Under the pieces are notes generated by a model that saw only the letters and a program-made list of their open reading frames with translations, did not search any database and was not told where the DNA came from. A stretch of 64,000 nucleotides of DNA from Sisyra terminalis. Lineage: Eukaryota; Arthropoda; Insecta; Neuroptera; Sisyridae. The stretch covers positions 68,582,630 through 68,646,629 of the forward strand of contig OY292274.1 in assembly GCA_958496175.1 (NCBI GenBank), written 5' to 3'. Each line of letters opens with the position of its first letter. Within the stretch, counting starts at the first letter, position 1. Position numbers and translations under genes: made by a program. This document shows, one piece after another, positions 1 to 13,450 of this stretch.

Positions 1-3000
1 AGTTTAAGGCCATCTGTGCATGCTGTGCAAATTTTTTCCAAAACAAACCACTTTTCAGGGATGAAAATGCGGTTTAAGGGATGAACACTTCCCACTAAGA
101 GGGAGAGACGAACGTGGCTTCTTCAGCAATTGCATGTACCATCGTTATATAAGGGATGATTATCGAACCAAAGGCAGTTTCGGGTTCGTAACAATGTGTA
201 GAACGATAATATATCAATCTTTTTCGAATTCGAAACAAAAAATTTTTTAGCCAAAAAAAACCGTGGGTTAACCATCGTTGATTTTTCACGAAAATGGTCA
301 AATTTTTTTATTTTTTTTTATGATGCCAATCGAAAGTTTAAGGCCATCTGTGCATGCTGTGCAAATTTTTTCCAAAACAAACCACTTTTCAGGGATGAAA
401 ATGCGGTTTAAGGGATGAACACTTCCCACTAAGAGGGAGAGACGAACGTGGCTTCTTCAGCAATTGCATGTACCATCGTTATATAAGGGATGATTATCGA
501 ACCAAAGGCAGTTTCGGGTTCGTAACAATGTGTAGAACGATAATATATCAATCTTTTTCGAATTCGAAACAAAAAATTTTTTAGCCAAAAAAAACCGTGG
601 GTTAACCATCGTTGATTTTTCACGAAAATGGTCAAATTTTTTTATTTTTTTTTATGATGCCAATCGAAAGTTTAAGGCCATCTGTGCATGCTGTGCAAAT
701 TTTTTCCAAAACAAACCACTTTTCAGGGATGAAAATGCGGTTTAAGGGATGAACACTTCCCACTAAGAGGGAGAGACGAACGTGGCTTCTTCAGCAATTG
801 CATGTACCATCGTTATATAAGGGATGATTATCGAACCAAAGGCAGTTTCGGGTTCGTAACAATGTGTAGAACGATAATATAACAATCTTTTTCGAATTCG
901 AAACAAAAAATTTTTTAGCCAAAAAAAACCGTGGGTTAACCATCGTTGATTTTTCACGAAAATGGTCAAATTTTTTTATTTTTTTTTATGATGCCAATCG
1001 AGAGTTTAAGGCCATCTGTGCATGCTGTGCAAATTTTTTCCAAAACAAACCACTTTTCAGGGATGAAAATGCGGTTTAAGGGATGAACACTTCCCACTAA
1101 GAGGGAGAGACGAACGTGGCTTCTTCAGCAATTGCATGTACCATCGTTATATAAGGGATGATTATCGAACCAAAGGCAGTTTCGGGTTCGTAACAATGTG
1201 TAGAACGATAATATATCAATCTTTTTCGAATTCGAAACAAAAAATTTTTTAGCCAAAAAAAACCGTGGGTTAACCATCGTTGATTTTTCACGAAAATGGT
1301 CAAATTTTTTTATTTTTTTTTATGATGCCAATCGAAAGTTTAAGGCCATCTGTGCATGCTGTGCAAATTTTTTCCAAAACAAACCACTTTTCAGGGATGA
1401 AAATGCGGTTTAAGGGATGAACACTTCCCACTAAGAGGGAGAGACGAACGTGGCTTCTTCAGCAATTGCATGTACCATCGTTATATAAGGGATGATTATC
1501 GAACCAAAGGCAGTTTCGGGTTCGTAACAATGTGTAGAACGATAATATATCAATCTTTTTCGAATTCGAAACAAAAAATTTTTTAGCCAAAAAAAACCGT
1601 GGGTTAACCATCGTTGATTTTTCACGAAAATGGTCAAATTTTTTTATTTTTTTTTATGATGCCAATCGAAAGTTTAAGGCCATCTGTGCATGCTGTGCAA
1701 ATTTTTTCCAAAACAAACCACTTTTCAGGGATGAAAATGCGGTTTAAGGGATGAACACTTCCCACTAAGAGGGAGAGACGAACGTGGCTTCTTCAGCAAT
1801 TGCATGTACCATCGTTATATAAGGGATGATTATCGAACCAAAGGCAGTTTCGGGTTCGTAACAATGTGTAGAACGATAATATATCAATCTTTTTCGAATT
1901 CGAAACAAAAAATTTTTTAGCCAAAAAAAACCGTGGGTTAACCATCGTTGATTTTTCACGAAAATGGTCAAATTTTTTTATTTTTTTTTATGATGCCAAT
2001 CGAGAGTTTAAGGCCATCTGTGCATGCTGTGCAAATTTTTTCCAAAACAAACCACTTTTCAGGGATGAAAATGCGGTTTAAGGGATGAACACTTCCCACT
2101 AAGAGGGAGAGACGAACGTGGCTTCTTCAGCAATTGCATGTACCATCGTTATATAAGGGATGATTATCGAACCAAAGGCAGTTTCGGGTTCGTAACAATG
2201 TGTAGAACGATATTATATCAATCTTTTTCGAATTCGAAACAAAAAATTTTTTAGCCAAAAAAAACCGTGGGTTAACCATCGTTGATTTTTCACGAAAATG
2301 GTCAAATTTTTTTATTTTTTTTTATGATGCCAATCGAAAGTTTAAGGCCATCTGTGCATGCTGTGCAAATTTTTTCCAAAACAAACCACTTTTCAGGGAT
2401 GAAAATGCGGTTTAAGGGATGAACACTTCCCACTAAGAGGGAGAGACGAACGTGGCTTCTTTAGCAATTGCATGTACCATCGTTATATAAGGGATGATTA
2501 TCGAACCAAAGGCAGTTTCGGGTTCGTAACAATGTGTAGAACGATAATATATCAATCTTTTTCGAATTCGAAACAAAAAATTTTTTAGCCAAAAAAAACC
2601 GTGGGTTAACCATCGTTGATTTTTCACGAAAATGGTCAAATTTTTTTATTTTTTTTTATGATGCCAATCGAAAGTTTAAGGCCATCTGTGCATGCTGTGC
2701 AAATTTTTTCCAAAACAAACCACTTTTCAGGGATGAAAATGCGGTTTAAGGGATGAACACTTCCCACTAAGAGGGAGAGACGAACGTGGCTTCTTCAGCA
2801 ATTGCATGTACCATCGTTATATAAGGGATGATTATCGAACCAAAGGCAGTTTCGGGTTCGTAACAATGTGTAGAACGATAATATATCAATCTTTTTCGAA
2901 TTCGAAACAAAAAATTTTTTAGCCAAAAAAAACCGTGGGTTAACCATCGTTGATTTTTCACGAAAATGGTCAAATTTTTTTATTTTTTTTTATGATGCCA

Positions 3001-6000
3001 ATCGAAAGTTTAAGGCCATCTGTGCATGCTGTGCAAATTTTTTCCAAAACAAACCACTTTTCAGGGATGAAAATGCGGTTTAAGGGATGAACACTTCCCA
3101 CTAAGAGGGAGAGACGAACGTGGCTTCTTCAGCAATTGCATGTACCATCGTTATATAAGGGATGATTATCGAACCAAAGGCAGTTTCGGGTTCGTAACAA
3201 TGTGTAGAACGATATTATATCAATCTTTTTCGAATTCGAAACAAAAAATTTTTTAGCCAAAAAAAACCGTGGGTTAACCATCGTTGATTTTTCACGAAAA
3301 TGGTCAAATTTTTTTATTTTTTTTTATGATGCCAATCGAGAGTTTAAGGCCATCTGTGCATGCTGTGCAAATTTTTTCCAAAACAAACCACTTTTCAGGG
3401 ATGAAAATGCGGTTTAAGGGATGAACACTTCCCACTAAGAGGGAGAGACGAACGTGGCTTCTTCAGCAATTGCATGTACCATCGTTATATAAGGGATGAT
3501 TATCGAACCAAAGGCAGTTTCGGGTTCGTAACAATGTGTAGAACGATAATATATCAATCTTTTTCGAATTCGAAACAAAAAATTTTTTAGCCAAAAAAAA
3601 CCGTGGGTTAACCATCGTTGATTTTTCACGAAAATGGTCAAATTTTTTTATTTTTTTTTATGATGCCAATCGAAAGTTTAAGGCCATCTGTGCATGCTGT
3701 GCAAATTTTTTCCAAAACAAACCACTTTTCAGGGATGAAAATGCGGTTTAAGGGATGAACACTTCCCACTAAGAGGGAGAGACGAACGTGGCTTCTTCAG
3801 CAATTGCATGTACCATCGTTATATAAGGGATGATTATCGAACCAAAGGCAGTTTCGGGTTCGTAACAATGTGTAGAACGATAATATATCAATCTTTTTCG
3901 AATTCGAAACAAAAAATTTTTTAGCCAAAAAAAACCGTGGGTTAACCATCGTTGATTTTTCACGAAAATGGTCAAATTTTTTTATTTTTTTTTATGATGC
4001 CAATCGAAAGTTTAAGGCCATCTGTGCATGCTGTGCAAATTTTTTCCAAAACAAACCACTTTTCAGGGATGAAAATGCGGTTTAAGGGATGAACACTTCC
4101 CACTAAGAGGGAGAGACGAACGTGGCTTCTTCAGCAATTGCATGTACCATCGTTATATAAGGGATGATTATCGAACCAAAGGCAGTTTCGGGTTCGTAAC
4201 AATGTGTAGAACGATAATATATCAATCTTTTTCGAATTCGAAACAAAAAATTTTTTAGCCAAAAAAAACCGTGGGTTAACCATCGTTGATTTTTCACGAA
4301 AATGGTCAAATTTTTTTATTTTTTTTTATGATGCCAATCGAAAGTTTAAGGCCATCTGTGCATGCTGTGCAAATTTTTTCCAAAACAAACCACTTTTCAG
4401 GGATGAAAATGCGGTTTAAGGGATGAACACTTCCCACTAAGAGGGAGAGACGAACGTGGCTTCTTCAGCAATTGCATGTACCATCGTTATATAAGGGATG
4501 ATTATCGAACCAAAGGCAGTTTCGGGTTCGTAACAATGTGTAGAACGATAATATATCAATCTTTTTCGAATTCGAAACAAAAAATTTTTTAGCCAAAAAA
4601 AACCGTGGGTTAACCATCGTTGATTTTTCACGAAAATGGTCAAATTTTTTTATTTTTTTTTATGATGCCAATCGAAAGTTTAAGGCCATCTGTGCATGCT
4701 GTGCAAATTTTTTCCAAAACAAACCACTTTTCAGGGATGAAAATGCGGTTTAAGGGATGAACACTTCCCACTAAGAGGGAGAGACGAACGTGGCTTCTTC
4801 AGCAATTGCATGTACCATCGTTATATAAGGGATGATTATCGAACCAAAGGCAGTTTCGGGTTCGTAACAATGTGTAGAACGATAATATAGCAATCTTTTC
4901 GAATTCGAAACAAAAAAATTTTTAGCCAAAAAAAACCGTGGGTTAACCATCGTTGATTTTTCACGAAAATGGTCAAATTTTTTTATTTTTTTTTATGATG
5001 CCAATCGAAAGTTTAAGGCCATCTGTGCATGCTGTGCAAATTTTTTCCAAAACAAACCACTTTTCAGGGATGAAAATGCGGTTTAAGGGATGAACACTTC
5101 CCACTAAGAGGGAGAGACGAACGTGGCTTCTTCAGCAATTGCATGTACCATCGTTATATAAGGGATGATTATCGAACCAAAGGCAGTTTCGGGTTCGTAA
5201 CAATGTGTAGAACGATAATATATCAATCTTTTTCGAATTCGAAACAAAAAATTTTTTAGCCAAAAAAAACCGTGGGTTAACCATCGTTGATTTTTCACGA
5301 AAATGGTCAAATTTTTTTATTTTTTTTTATGATGCCAATCGAGAGTTTAAGGCCATCTGTGCATGCTGTGCAAATTTTTTCCAAAACAAACCACTTTTCA
5401 GGGATGAAAATGCGGTTTAAGGGATGAACACTTCCCACTAAGAGGGAGAGACGAACGTGGCTTCTTCAGCAATTGCATGTACCATCGTTATATAAGGGAT
5501 GATTATCGAACCAAAGGCAGTTTCGGGTTCGTAACAATGTGTAGAACGATAATATATCAATCTTTTTCGAATTCGAAACAAAAAATTTTTTAGCCAAAAA
5601 AAACCGTGGGTTAACCATCGTTGATTTTTCACGAAAATGGTCAAATTTTTTTATTTTTTTTTATGATGCCAATCGAGAGTTTAAGGCCATCTGTGCATGC
5701 TGTGCAAATTTTTTCCAAAACAAACCACTTTTCAGGGATGAAAATGCGGTTTAAGGGATGAACACTTCCCACTAAGAGGGAGAGACGAACGTGGCTTCTT
5801 CAGCAATTGCATGTACCATCGTTATATAAGGGATGATTATCGAACCAAAGGCAGTTTCGGGTTCGTAACAATGTGTAGAACGATAATATATCAATCTTTT
5901 TCGAATTCGAAACAAAAAATTTTTTAGCCAAAAAAAACCGTGGGTTAACCATCGTTGATTTTTCACGAAAATGGTCAAATTTTTTTATTTTTTTTTATGA

Positions 6001-9000
6001 TGCCAATCGAAAGTTTAAGGCCATCTGTGCATGCTGTGCAAATTTTTTCGAAAAAAAACCACTTTTCAGGGATGAAAATGCGGTTTAAGGGATGAACACT
6101 TCCCACTAAGAGGGAGAGACGAACGTGGCTTCTTCAGCAATTGCATGTACCATCGTTATATAAGGGATGATTATCGAACCAAAGGCTGTTTCGGGTTCGT
6201 AACAATGTGTAGAACGATAATATATCAATCTTTTTCGAATTCGAAACAAAAAATTTTTTAGCCAAAAAAAACCGTGGGTTAACCATCGTTGATTTTTCAC
6301 GAAAATGGTCAAATTTTTTTATTTTTTTTTATGATGCCAATCGAGAGTTTAAGGCCATCTGTGCATGCTGTGCAAATTTTTTCCAAAACAAACCACTTTT
6401 CAGGGATGAAAATGCGGTTTAAGGGATGAACACTTCCCACTAAGAGGGAGAGACGAACGTGGCTTCTTCAGCAATTGCATGTACCATCGTTATATAAGGG
6501 ATGATTATCGAACCAAAGGCAGTTTCGGGTTCGTAACAATGTGTAGAACGATAATATATCAATCTTTTTCGAATTCGAAACAAAAAAATTTTTTAGCCAA
6601 AAAAAACCGTGGGTTAACCATCGTTGATTTTTCACGAAAATGGTCAAATTTTTTTATGATGCCAATCGAAAGTTTAAGGCCATCTGTGCATGCTGTGCAA
6701 ATTTTTTCCAAAACAAACCACTTTTCAGGGATGAAAATGCGGTTTAAGGGATGAACACTTCCCACTAAGAGGGAGAGACGAACGTGGCTTCTTCAGCAAT
6801 TGCATGTACCATCGTTATATAAGGGATGATTATCGAACCAAAGGCAGTTTCGGGTTCGTAACAATGTGTAGAACGATAATATATCAATCTTTTTCGAATT
6901 CGAAACAAAAAATTTTTTAGCCAAAAAAAACCGTGGGTTAACCATCGTTGATTTTTCACGAAAATGGTCAAATTTTTTTATTTTTTTTTATGATGCCAAT
7001 CGAGAGTTTAAGGCCATCTGTGCATGCTGTGCAAATTTTTTCCAAAACAAACCACTTTTCAGGGATGAAAATGCGGTTTAAGGGATGAACACTTCCCACT
7101 AAGAGGGAGAGACGAACGTGGCTTCTTCAGCAATTGCATGTACCATCGTTATATAAGGGATGATTATCGAACCAAAGGCAGTTTCGGGTTCGTAACAATG
7201 TGTAGAACGATAATATATCAATCTTTTTCGAATTCGAAACAAAAAATTTTTTAGCCAAAAAAAACCGTGGGTTAACCATCGTTGATTTTTCACGAAAATG
7301 GTCAAATTTTTTTATTTTTTTTTATGATGCCAATCGAAAGTTTAAGGCCATCTGTGCATGCTGTGCAAATTTTTTCGAAAAAAAACCACTTTTCAGGGAT
7401 GAAAATGCGGTTTAAGGGATGAACACTTCCCACTAAGAGGGAGAGACGAACGTGGCTTCTTCAGCGATTGCATGTACCATCGTTATATAAGGGATGATTA
7501 TCGAACCAAAGGCAGTTTCGGGTTCGTAACAATGTGTAGAACGATAATATATCAATCTTTTTCGAATTCGAAACAAAAAATTTTTTAGCCAAAAAAAACC
7601 GTGGGTTAACCATCGTTGATTTTTCACGAAAATGGTCAAATTTTTTTATTTTTTTTTATGATGCCAATCGAAAGTTTAAGGCCATCTGTGCATGCTGTGC
7701 AAATTTTTTCCAAAACAAACCACTTTTCAGGGATGAAAATGCGGTTTAAGGGATGAACACTTCCCACTAAGAGGGAGAGACGAACGTGGCTTCTTCAGCA
7801 ATTGCATGTACCATCGTTATATAAGGGATGATTATCGAACCAAAGGCAGTTTCGGGTTCGTAACAATGTGTAGAACGATAATATATCAATCTTTTTCGAA
7901 TTCGAAACCAAAAATTTTTTAGCCAAAGAAAACCGTGGGTTAACCATCGTTGATTTTTCACGAAAATGGTCAAATTTTTTTATTTTTTTTTATGATGCCA
8001 ATCGAAAGTTTAAGGCCATCTGTGCATGCTGTGCAAATTTTTTCCAAAACAAACCACTTTTCAGGGATGAAAATGCGGTTTAAGGGATGAACACTTCCCA
8101 CTAAGAGGGAGAGACGAACGTGGCTTCTTCAGCAATTGCATGTACCATCGTTATATAAGGGATGATTATCGAACCAAAGGCAGTTTCGGGTTCGTAACAA
8201 TGTGTAGAACGATAATATATCAATCTTTTTCGAATTCGAAACAAAAAATTTTTTAGCCAAAGAAAACCGTGGGTTAACCATCGTTGATTTTTCACGAAAA
8301 TGGTCAAATTTTTTTATTTTTTTTTATGATGCCAATCGAAAGTTTAAGGCCATCTGTGCATGCTGTGCAAATTTTTTCCAAAACAAACCACTTTTCAGGG
8401 ATGAAAATGCGGTTTAAGGGATGAACACTTCCCACTAAGAGGGAGAGACGAACGTGGCTTCTTCAGCAATTGCATGTACCATCGTTATATAAGGGATGAT
8501 TATCGAACCAAAGGCAGTTTCGGGTTCGTAACAATGTGTAGAACGATAATATATCAATCTTTTTCGAATTCGAAACAAAAAATTTTTTAGCCAAAAAAAA
8601 CCGTGGGTTAACCATCGTTGATTTTTCACGAAAATGGTCAAATTTTTTTATTTTTTTTTATGATGCCAATCGAAAGTTTAAGGCCATCTGTGCATGCTGT
8701 GCAAATTTTTTCCAAAACAAACCACTTTTCAGGGATGAAAATGCGGTTTAAGGGATGAACACTTCCCACTAAGAGGGAGAGACGAACGTGGCTTCTTCAG
8801 CAATTGCATGTACCATCGTTATATAAGGGATGATTATCGAACCAAAGGCAGTTTCGGGTTCGTAACAATGTGTAGAACGATAATATATCAATCTTTTTCG
8901 AATTCGAAACAAAAAATTTTTTAGCCAAAAAAAACCGTGGGTTAACCATCGTTGATTTTTCACGAAAATGGTCAAATTTTTTTATTTTTTTTTATGATGC

Positions 9001-9668
9001 CAATCGAGAGTTTAAGGCCATCTGTGCATGCTGTGCAAATTTTTTCCAAAACAAACCACTTTTCAGGGATGAAAATGCGGTTTAAGGGATGAACACTTCC
9101 CACTAAGAGGGAGAGACGAACGTGGCTTCTTCAGCAATTGCATGTACCATCGTTATATAAGGGATGATTATCGAACCAAAGGCAGTTTCGGGTTCGTAAC
9201 AATGTGTAGAACGATAATATATCAATCTTTTTCGAATTCGAAACAAAAAATTTTTTAGCCAAAAAAAACCGTGGGTTAACAATCGTTGATTTTTCACGAA
9301 AATGGTCAAATTTTTTTATTTTTTTTTTATGATGCCAATCGAAAGTTTAAGGCCATCTGTGCATGCTGTGCAAATTTTTTCCAAAACAAACCACTTTTCA
9401 GGGATGAAAATGCGGTTTAAGGGATGAACACTTCCCACTAAGAGGGAGAGACGAACGTGGCTTCTTCAGCAATTGCATGTACCATCGTTATATAAGGGAT
9501 GATTATCGAACCAAAGGCAGTTTCGGGTTCGTAACAATGTGTAGAACGATAATATATCAATCTTTTTCGAATTCGAAACAAAAAATTTTTTAGCCAAAAA
9601 AAAAACCGTGGGTTAACCATCGTTGATTTTTCACGAAAATTTTTTTTTTTTTTACGATGCCAATCGAA
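1..9668. repeat. 334-bp satellite DNA array, 29 monomers
   Basis: Head-to-tail copies of one 334-bp unit, recognised by the recurring start AGTTTAAGGCCATCTGTGC, fill the region and run off the left edge. Copies differ by only a few bases. Recurrent variants include CGAAAG or CGAGAG at the monomer junction, TATTATAT near 2211 and 3213, and CCAAAGAAAA near 7925 and 8259. One unit (about 6340-6663) is 9 bp short, mainly from loss of part of its T tract near 6650. Each unit contains the 14-bp palindrome TTTCGAATTCGAAA and long A/T tracts. The minus strand of most units holds a 68-codon open frame, which looks incidental because several units break it and no family is recognisable. No transposon ends are seen. 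This is a typical non-coding tandem satellite, possibly centromeric or heterochromatic. Confidence 0.97.
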
Positions 9669-9740
9669 AGTGTACGTCCGTCTGTGCATGCTGTGCAAAT
9701 TTTTCCCAAAGCAAACAACGTTTAAGGGTTGAAATCGACC
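9669..9740. repeat. Degenerate terminal satellite monomer
   Basis: The array fades out here. The TCTGTGCATGCTGTGCAAAT core is still recognisable, but flanking bases have diverged and similarity is lost after about 9740. The preceding unit also has an altered T tract. Diverged edge units beside a homogeneous interior are usual where unequal exchange homogenises only the inside of an array. Confidence 0.8.
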
Positions 9741-11589
9741 TCCAAAGTGGCAGAAGAGAATTGTGTAATCAAAAAGTTTAGTACTGGTTTGTCAATAAAC
9801 CTGCATTTTCTTAATGTCCCGAAATATCCAGTCACTGATTCTTTGAGGCATATTCAATAATGTTTAATGGATGAGCAGTGGTTACCATTTGCCTCATTCC
9901 ATTGTTAATTCACATAACAAATTACAAGCAATTAAATTCACATAAATAATTCAGGAAATCAAATTCAGTTTATAAATTTACCAAAGATCCGTTAATTGCA
10001 TAAATTATTCAAATCAAGCCAATGCAGTGTACCGTAAATAGTGACAAATTTTCGTTTTCAAATGTTAAATGAATTGACATTTTTTCATGAGAAACATTTT
10101 TTCCAACACTTCAATGTGTAAGAAAAGATTGTCCTTTAGCAAATTATGTTAAATAAAATTAATTGGTACGTAAGTATTTCCGTTCATGATGCAAACAATT
10201 ATTTTCATTACATTATTTATGTTTCATACAAGTGCATCTTTTCCCCGTAGGTATCTATGCATTTGTATTATCATTGCACAATGCATAAAAGAAGCGTTTT
10301 CGATTTGAAATATTATGTTTAAATTATTTTATTGTTACGTATAATCAAATAATCCATCAGCATATTACGCTCAATTCAGTTAGTAACAGTAAAATTCTAA
10401 TTAACAGATTTAATCGTATGAGTAAATAGGTGGTTATTACATATTACAATATATGTATATATATTGATATGACCGGTTGACGGTGGTGGCAGGGGTGATT
10501 ACTATTGTGCATGCACGTTCATCCATCAGTGTGTGCAACAAAATAATTAATATTCTTCATATTTTACATTTTATAGTTATGCACTGTTTTAAATACATAG
10601 AATGACTATGTAGTTGCATCGGTCTTTGCATTGTCTTGATTTCATCTGGCTAAAATTGTAATTATTTTAAATATCACTTTTGAGATGCTATACGGAAAAA
10701 TCAGACTAATTATATAAGCGCATTTAATTAATAATTATATTGTATACTATCCAACTGTAATTAATACAACGAGGAGGATATATTTGCGGAAAGAACTTAT
10801 ACGTTTTGTGTATGTTGCAGAGGGAAATTCTGCCAGGGGAATTGAATTAATATCAACGTACGAATACATTTTCATTGTGGAAGTTAACGTCGATTTTATA
10901 ATACAGAGAATATTATTATTAATGTTAATAAGCAATTCACTGGTAACTAGTGCTTAATTAGTATCTATTAGTTGGAATATTAACTGGCTGAAGATTGCTG
11001 TAAATGTGCTTGTAAATTGTTATTAACTATCGTTTCCATTGTGGTTGGTTATAACGTTATATGGTTTCAATGAAAATTTCATGCGTGGAATTTTGGGTCT
11101 TCTCTACAATTTGAAGTAGAAAAGGAATTATTTTCTACGTATTTTTCGCTGAATTATCGAATTTTCTCATTGATGATTGCCATTTCTAGGTCCTTACGAA
11201 TTGGTAATATAGCAAAGGTATTAATGTTTTTTTCGTGGATTTTTCATTTAATTCTTAAGAACATTGGAGACATATTTTCATCAATGGATTCCATACTGAT
11301 TTCAAAATTTTTTTTTCAGTTTTCCGATTGGTTTATATTCCTTCATAGTAAAATTCTTCTCGCCAGCATTGTCTTTCACTAATAAGGTTGTTTAAACCGA
11401 ATAGGTCTTTCCTCTTTTAAAAATTCTTTCATTTCAATCCGTTTTTCTTAGGGCTTTCCAAATTTCCTTCTACAACAAGGGTTGCCAATTATATGCAGTG
11501 CTATTTTAAGACTCAAATACTTACCCGCTTAATGGGAGGTAGGAGGAAGTTCCTTCGTATTGCCTGATAAGTTTAAAAATTTGAGAAAA
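9741..11589. other. AT-rich stretch, no gene seen
   Basis: Very AT-rich DNA with short TA-rich runs near 10450. The small open frames here (for example 10747-10935 minus and 11170-11382 plus) have low-complexity translations and no recognisable domain. Confidence 0.6.
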
Positions 11590-11805
11590 TTTTCTTGCGA
11601 AAATTATTCTGGAGTTCAATGGAAGATGTTACATCCCTGATTATCAGTTTGGATTCCGGAAATTCCACTCCACAATTGAGTAAATTCACACGATACAAAA
11701 TGTACTGGAGAACAAAAAATACTGCTTTCCTGGATATTTCTTAGACTTATTTCTTAGCTCCAAGAACTGGTAATGGATGTATCCAAAAGAAAAGATCTTC
11801 CAAGT
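11590..11805 (+). pseudogene. Non-LTR retrotransposon reverse transcriptase fragment
   Basis: Plus-strand pieces in shifting frames read QFGFRKFHSTIE and LENKKYCFPGYFLDLF. These correspond to the QFGFR..HST and following palm motif of jockey/CR1-type LINE reverse transcriptases. Stops and frameshifts interrupt the reading and no endonuclease domain lies upstream, so it is a dead fragment. It leads directly into the tandem array that begins with the next RT motif. Confidence 0.75.
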
Positions 11806-13450
11806 CGAACATTGGATCCGGTGTGCCCCAAAGTAGTATCCTTGGACCTCCGTTGTATCTTGTTTACATGGTTGACCTTCCAACAATCGTAGGAGTTATC
11901 CTGGCTACATACGCTGATAACATTAGAAGATGATCCTGGCGTCCAGCAAACGCCATAACGGAGATCTCTAAGATCTTAAATATTTTAAGATTTATCTTTT
12001 GGTTATCCATAAAAGTTTCTGGTGCTAAACTTCCTCGAATGCCGGGAACCCATCTAAAACACATCCAAGATTAAAACCTGTTCCTTTTTTTATATCAACC
12101 CTTTCTTACCTGGGAGAGGCGAGAATCGAACATTGGATCCGGTGGGCCCCAAAGTATTATCCTTGGACCTCCGTTGTATCTTGTTTACATGGCTGACCTT
12201 CCAACAATCGTAGGACTTATCCTGGCTACGTACGCTGATAACATTAGAAGATGATCCTGGCGTCCAGCAAGCGCCATAACGGAGATCTCTAAGATCTTAA
12301 ATATTTTAAGATTTATCTTTTGGTTATCCATAAAAGTTTCTGGTGCTAAACTTCCTCGAATACCGGAAACACATCTAAAACATATCCAAGATTAAAACCG
12401 GTTCCTTTTTTTTATATAAACCCTTTCTTACCTGGGAGAGGCGAAAATCGAACATTGGATCCGGTGGACCCCAAAGTATTATCCTTGGACCTCCGTTGTA
12501 TCTTGTTTACAAGGTTGACCTTCCAACAATCGTAGAAGTTATCCTGGCTACATACGCTGATGACATTAGGAGATGATCCTGGCGTCCAGCAAACTACAAT
12601 ACGCCATAACGGAGATCTCTAAGATCTTAAATAGTCCAGCAAACTACAATACGCCATAACGGTGATCTCTAAGATCTTAAATATTTTAAGATTTATCTTT
12701 TGGTTATCCATAAAAGTTTCTGGTGCTAAACTTCCTCGAATGCCGGGAACACATCTAAAACATATCCAAGATTAAAACCTGTTCCTTTTTTTTATATCAA
12801 CCCTTTCTTACCTGAGAAAGGCGAGAATCTTATAATTTGGGCCCCAAAGTATTATTCTTGGACCTCTGTTGTATCTTGTTTACATTGTTGGCCTTCCAAC
12901 AATCGTAGGAGTTATCCTGGCTACATACGCTGATGACATTAGAAGATGATCCTGGCGTCCAGCAAACGCCATAACGGAAATCTCTAAGATCTCAAATATT
13001 TTAAGATTTATCTTTTGCTTTTCCATAAAAGTTTCTGGTGCTAAACTTCCTCGAATGCCGGGAACACATCTAAAACACATCCAAGATTAATACCTGTTCC
13101 TTTTTTTATATCAACCCTTTCTTACCTGGGAGAGGCGAGAATCGAACATTGGATCCGGTGGGCCCCAAAGTATTATCCTTGGACCTCCGTTGTATCTTGT
13201 TTACATGGCTGACCTTCCAACAATCGTAGGAGTTATCACGGCTACATACGTAGGAGATGATTTTGGCGTCCAACCAACTCCAATGCACCTTAACGGAGAT
13301 TTCTAAGATCTTAAATATTATAGGAGTTATCTTTTGCTTTTCCATAAAAGTTTCTGGTGCTAAACTTCCTCGAATGTCGGAAACACATCTAAAACACATC
13401 CAAGATTAATACCTGTTTCTTTTTTTAATATCAACCCTTTCTTACCTGGG
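11806..13450 (+). repeat. Tandem array derived from a LINE reverse transcriptase core (about 5 units)
   Basis: Units begin near 11806, 12127, 12449, 12828 and 13143, spacing about 320 bp. Each reads on the plus strand as GVPQSSILGPPLYLVYMVDL followed by ILATYADNIRR, which is the GVPQGSxLGP and [FY]ADD region of jockey-like RT. The catalytic YADD appears as YADN or YADD, and stops or frameshifts are present in the units. The third unit is longer because of a local 60-bp duplication near 12588-12660. Minus-strand open frames starting MCFR in these units are shadows. The array cannot encode a working enzyme; it is a satellite-like amplification of a piece of a mobile element. Confidence 0.85.

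Noticed and set aside
95..301. 68-codon minus-strand frame present in most satellite monomers
   Set aside because: It repeats only because the monomer repeats; some monomers break it by substitutions or indels, and it resembles no protein family.
6479..6765. Longer frames in the shortened satellite monomer
   Set aside because: Created by the net 9-bp length change (an inserted A and a shortened T tract) in one unit.
1..9740. Possible CRISPR array or telomeric repeat
   Set aside because: Units are 334 bp without spacer variation, and no TTAGG-type repeat is present; it is an ordinary satellite.
11864..13399. Minus-strand frames starting MCFR in the 12-13 kb array
   Set aside because: Antisense shadows of the reverse-transcriptase-derived units, whose plus strand carries the GVPQ and YAD motifs.
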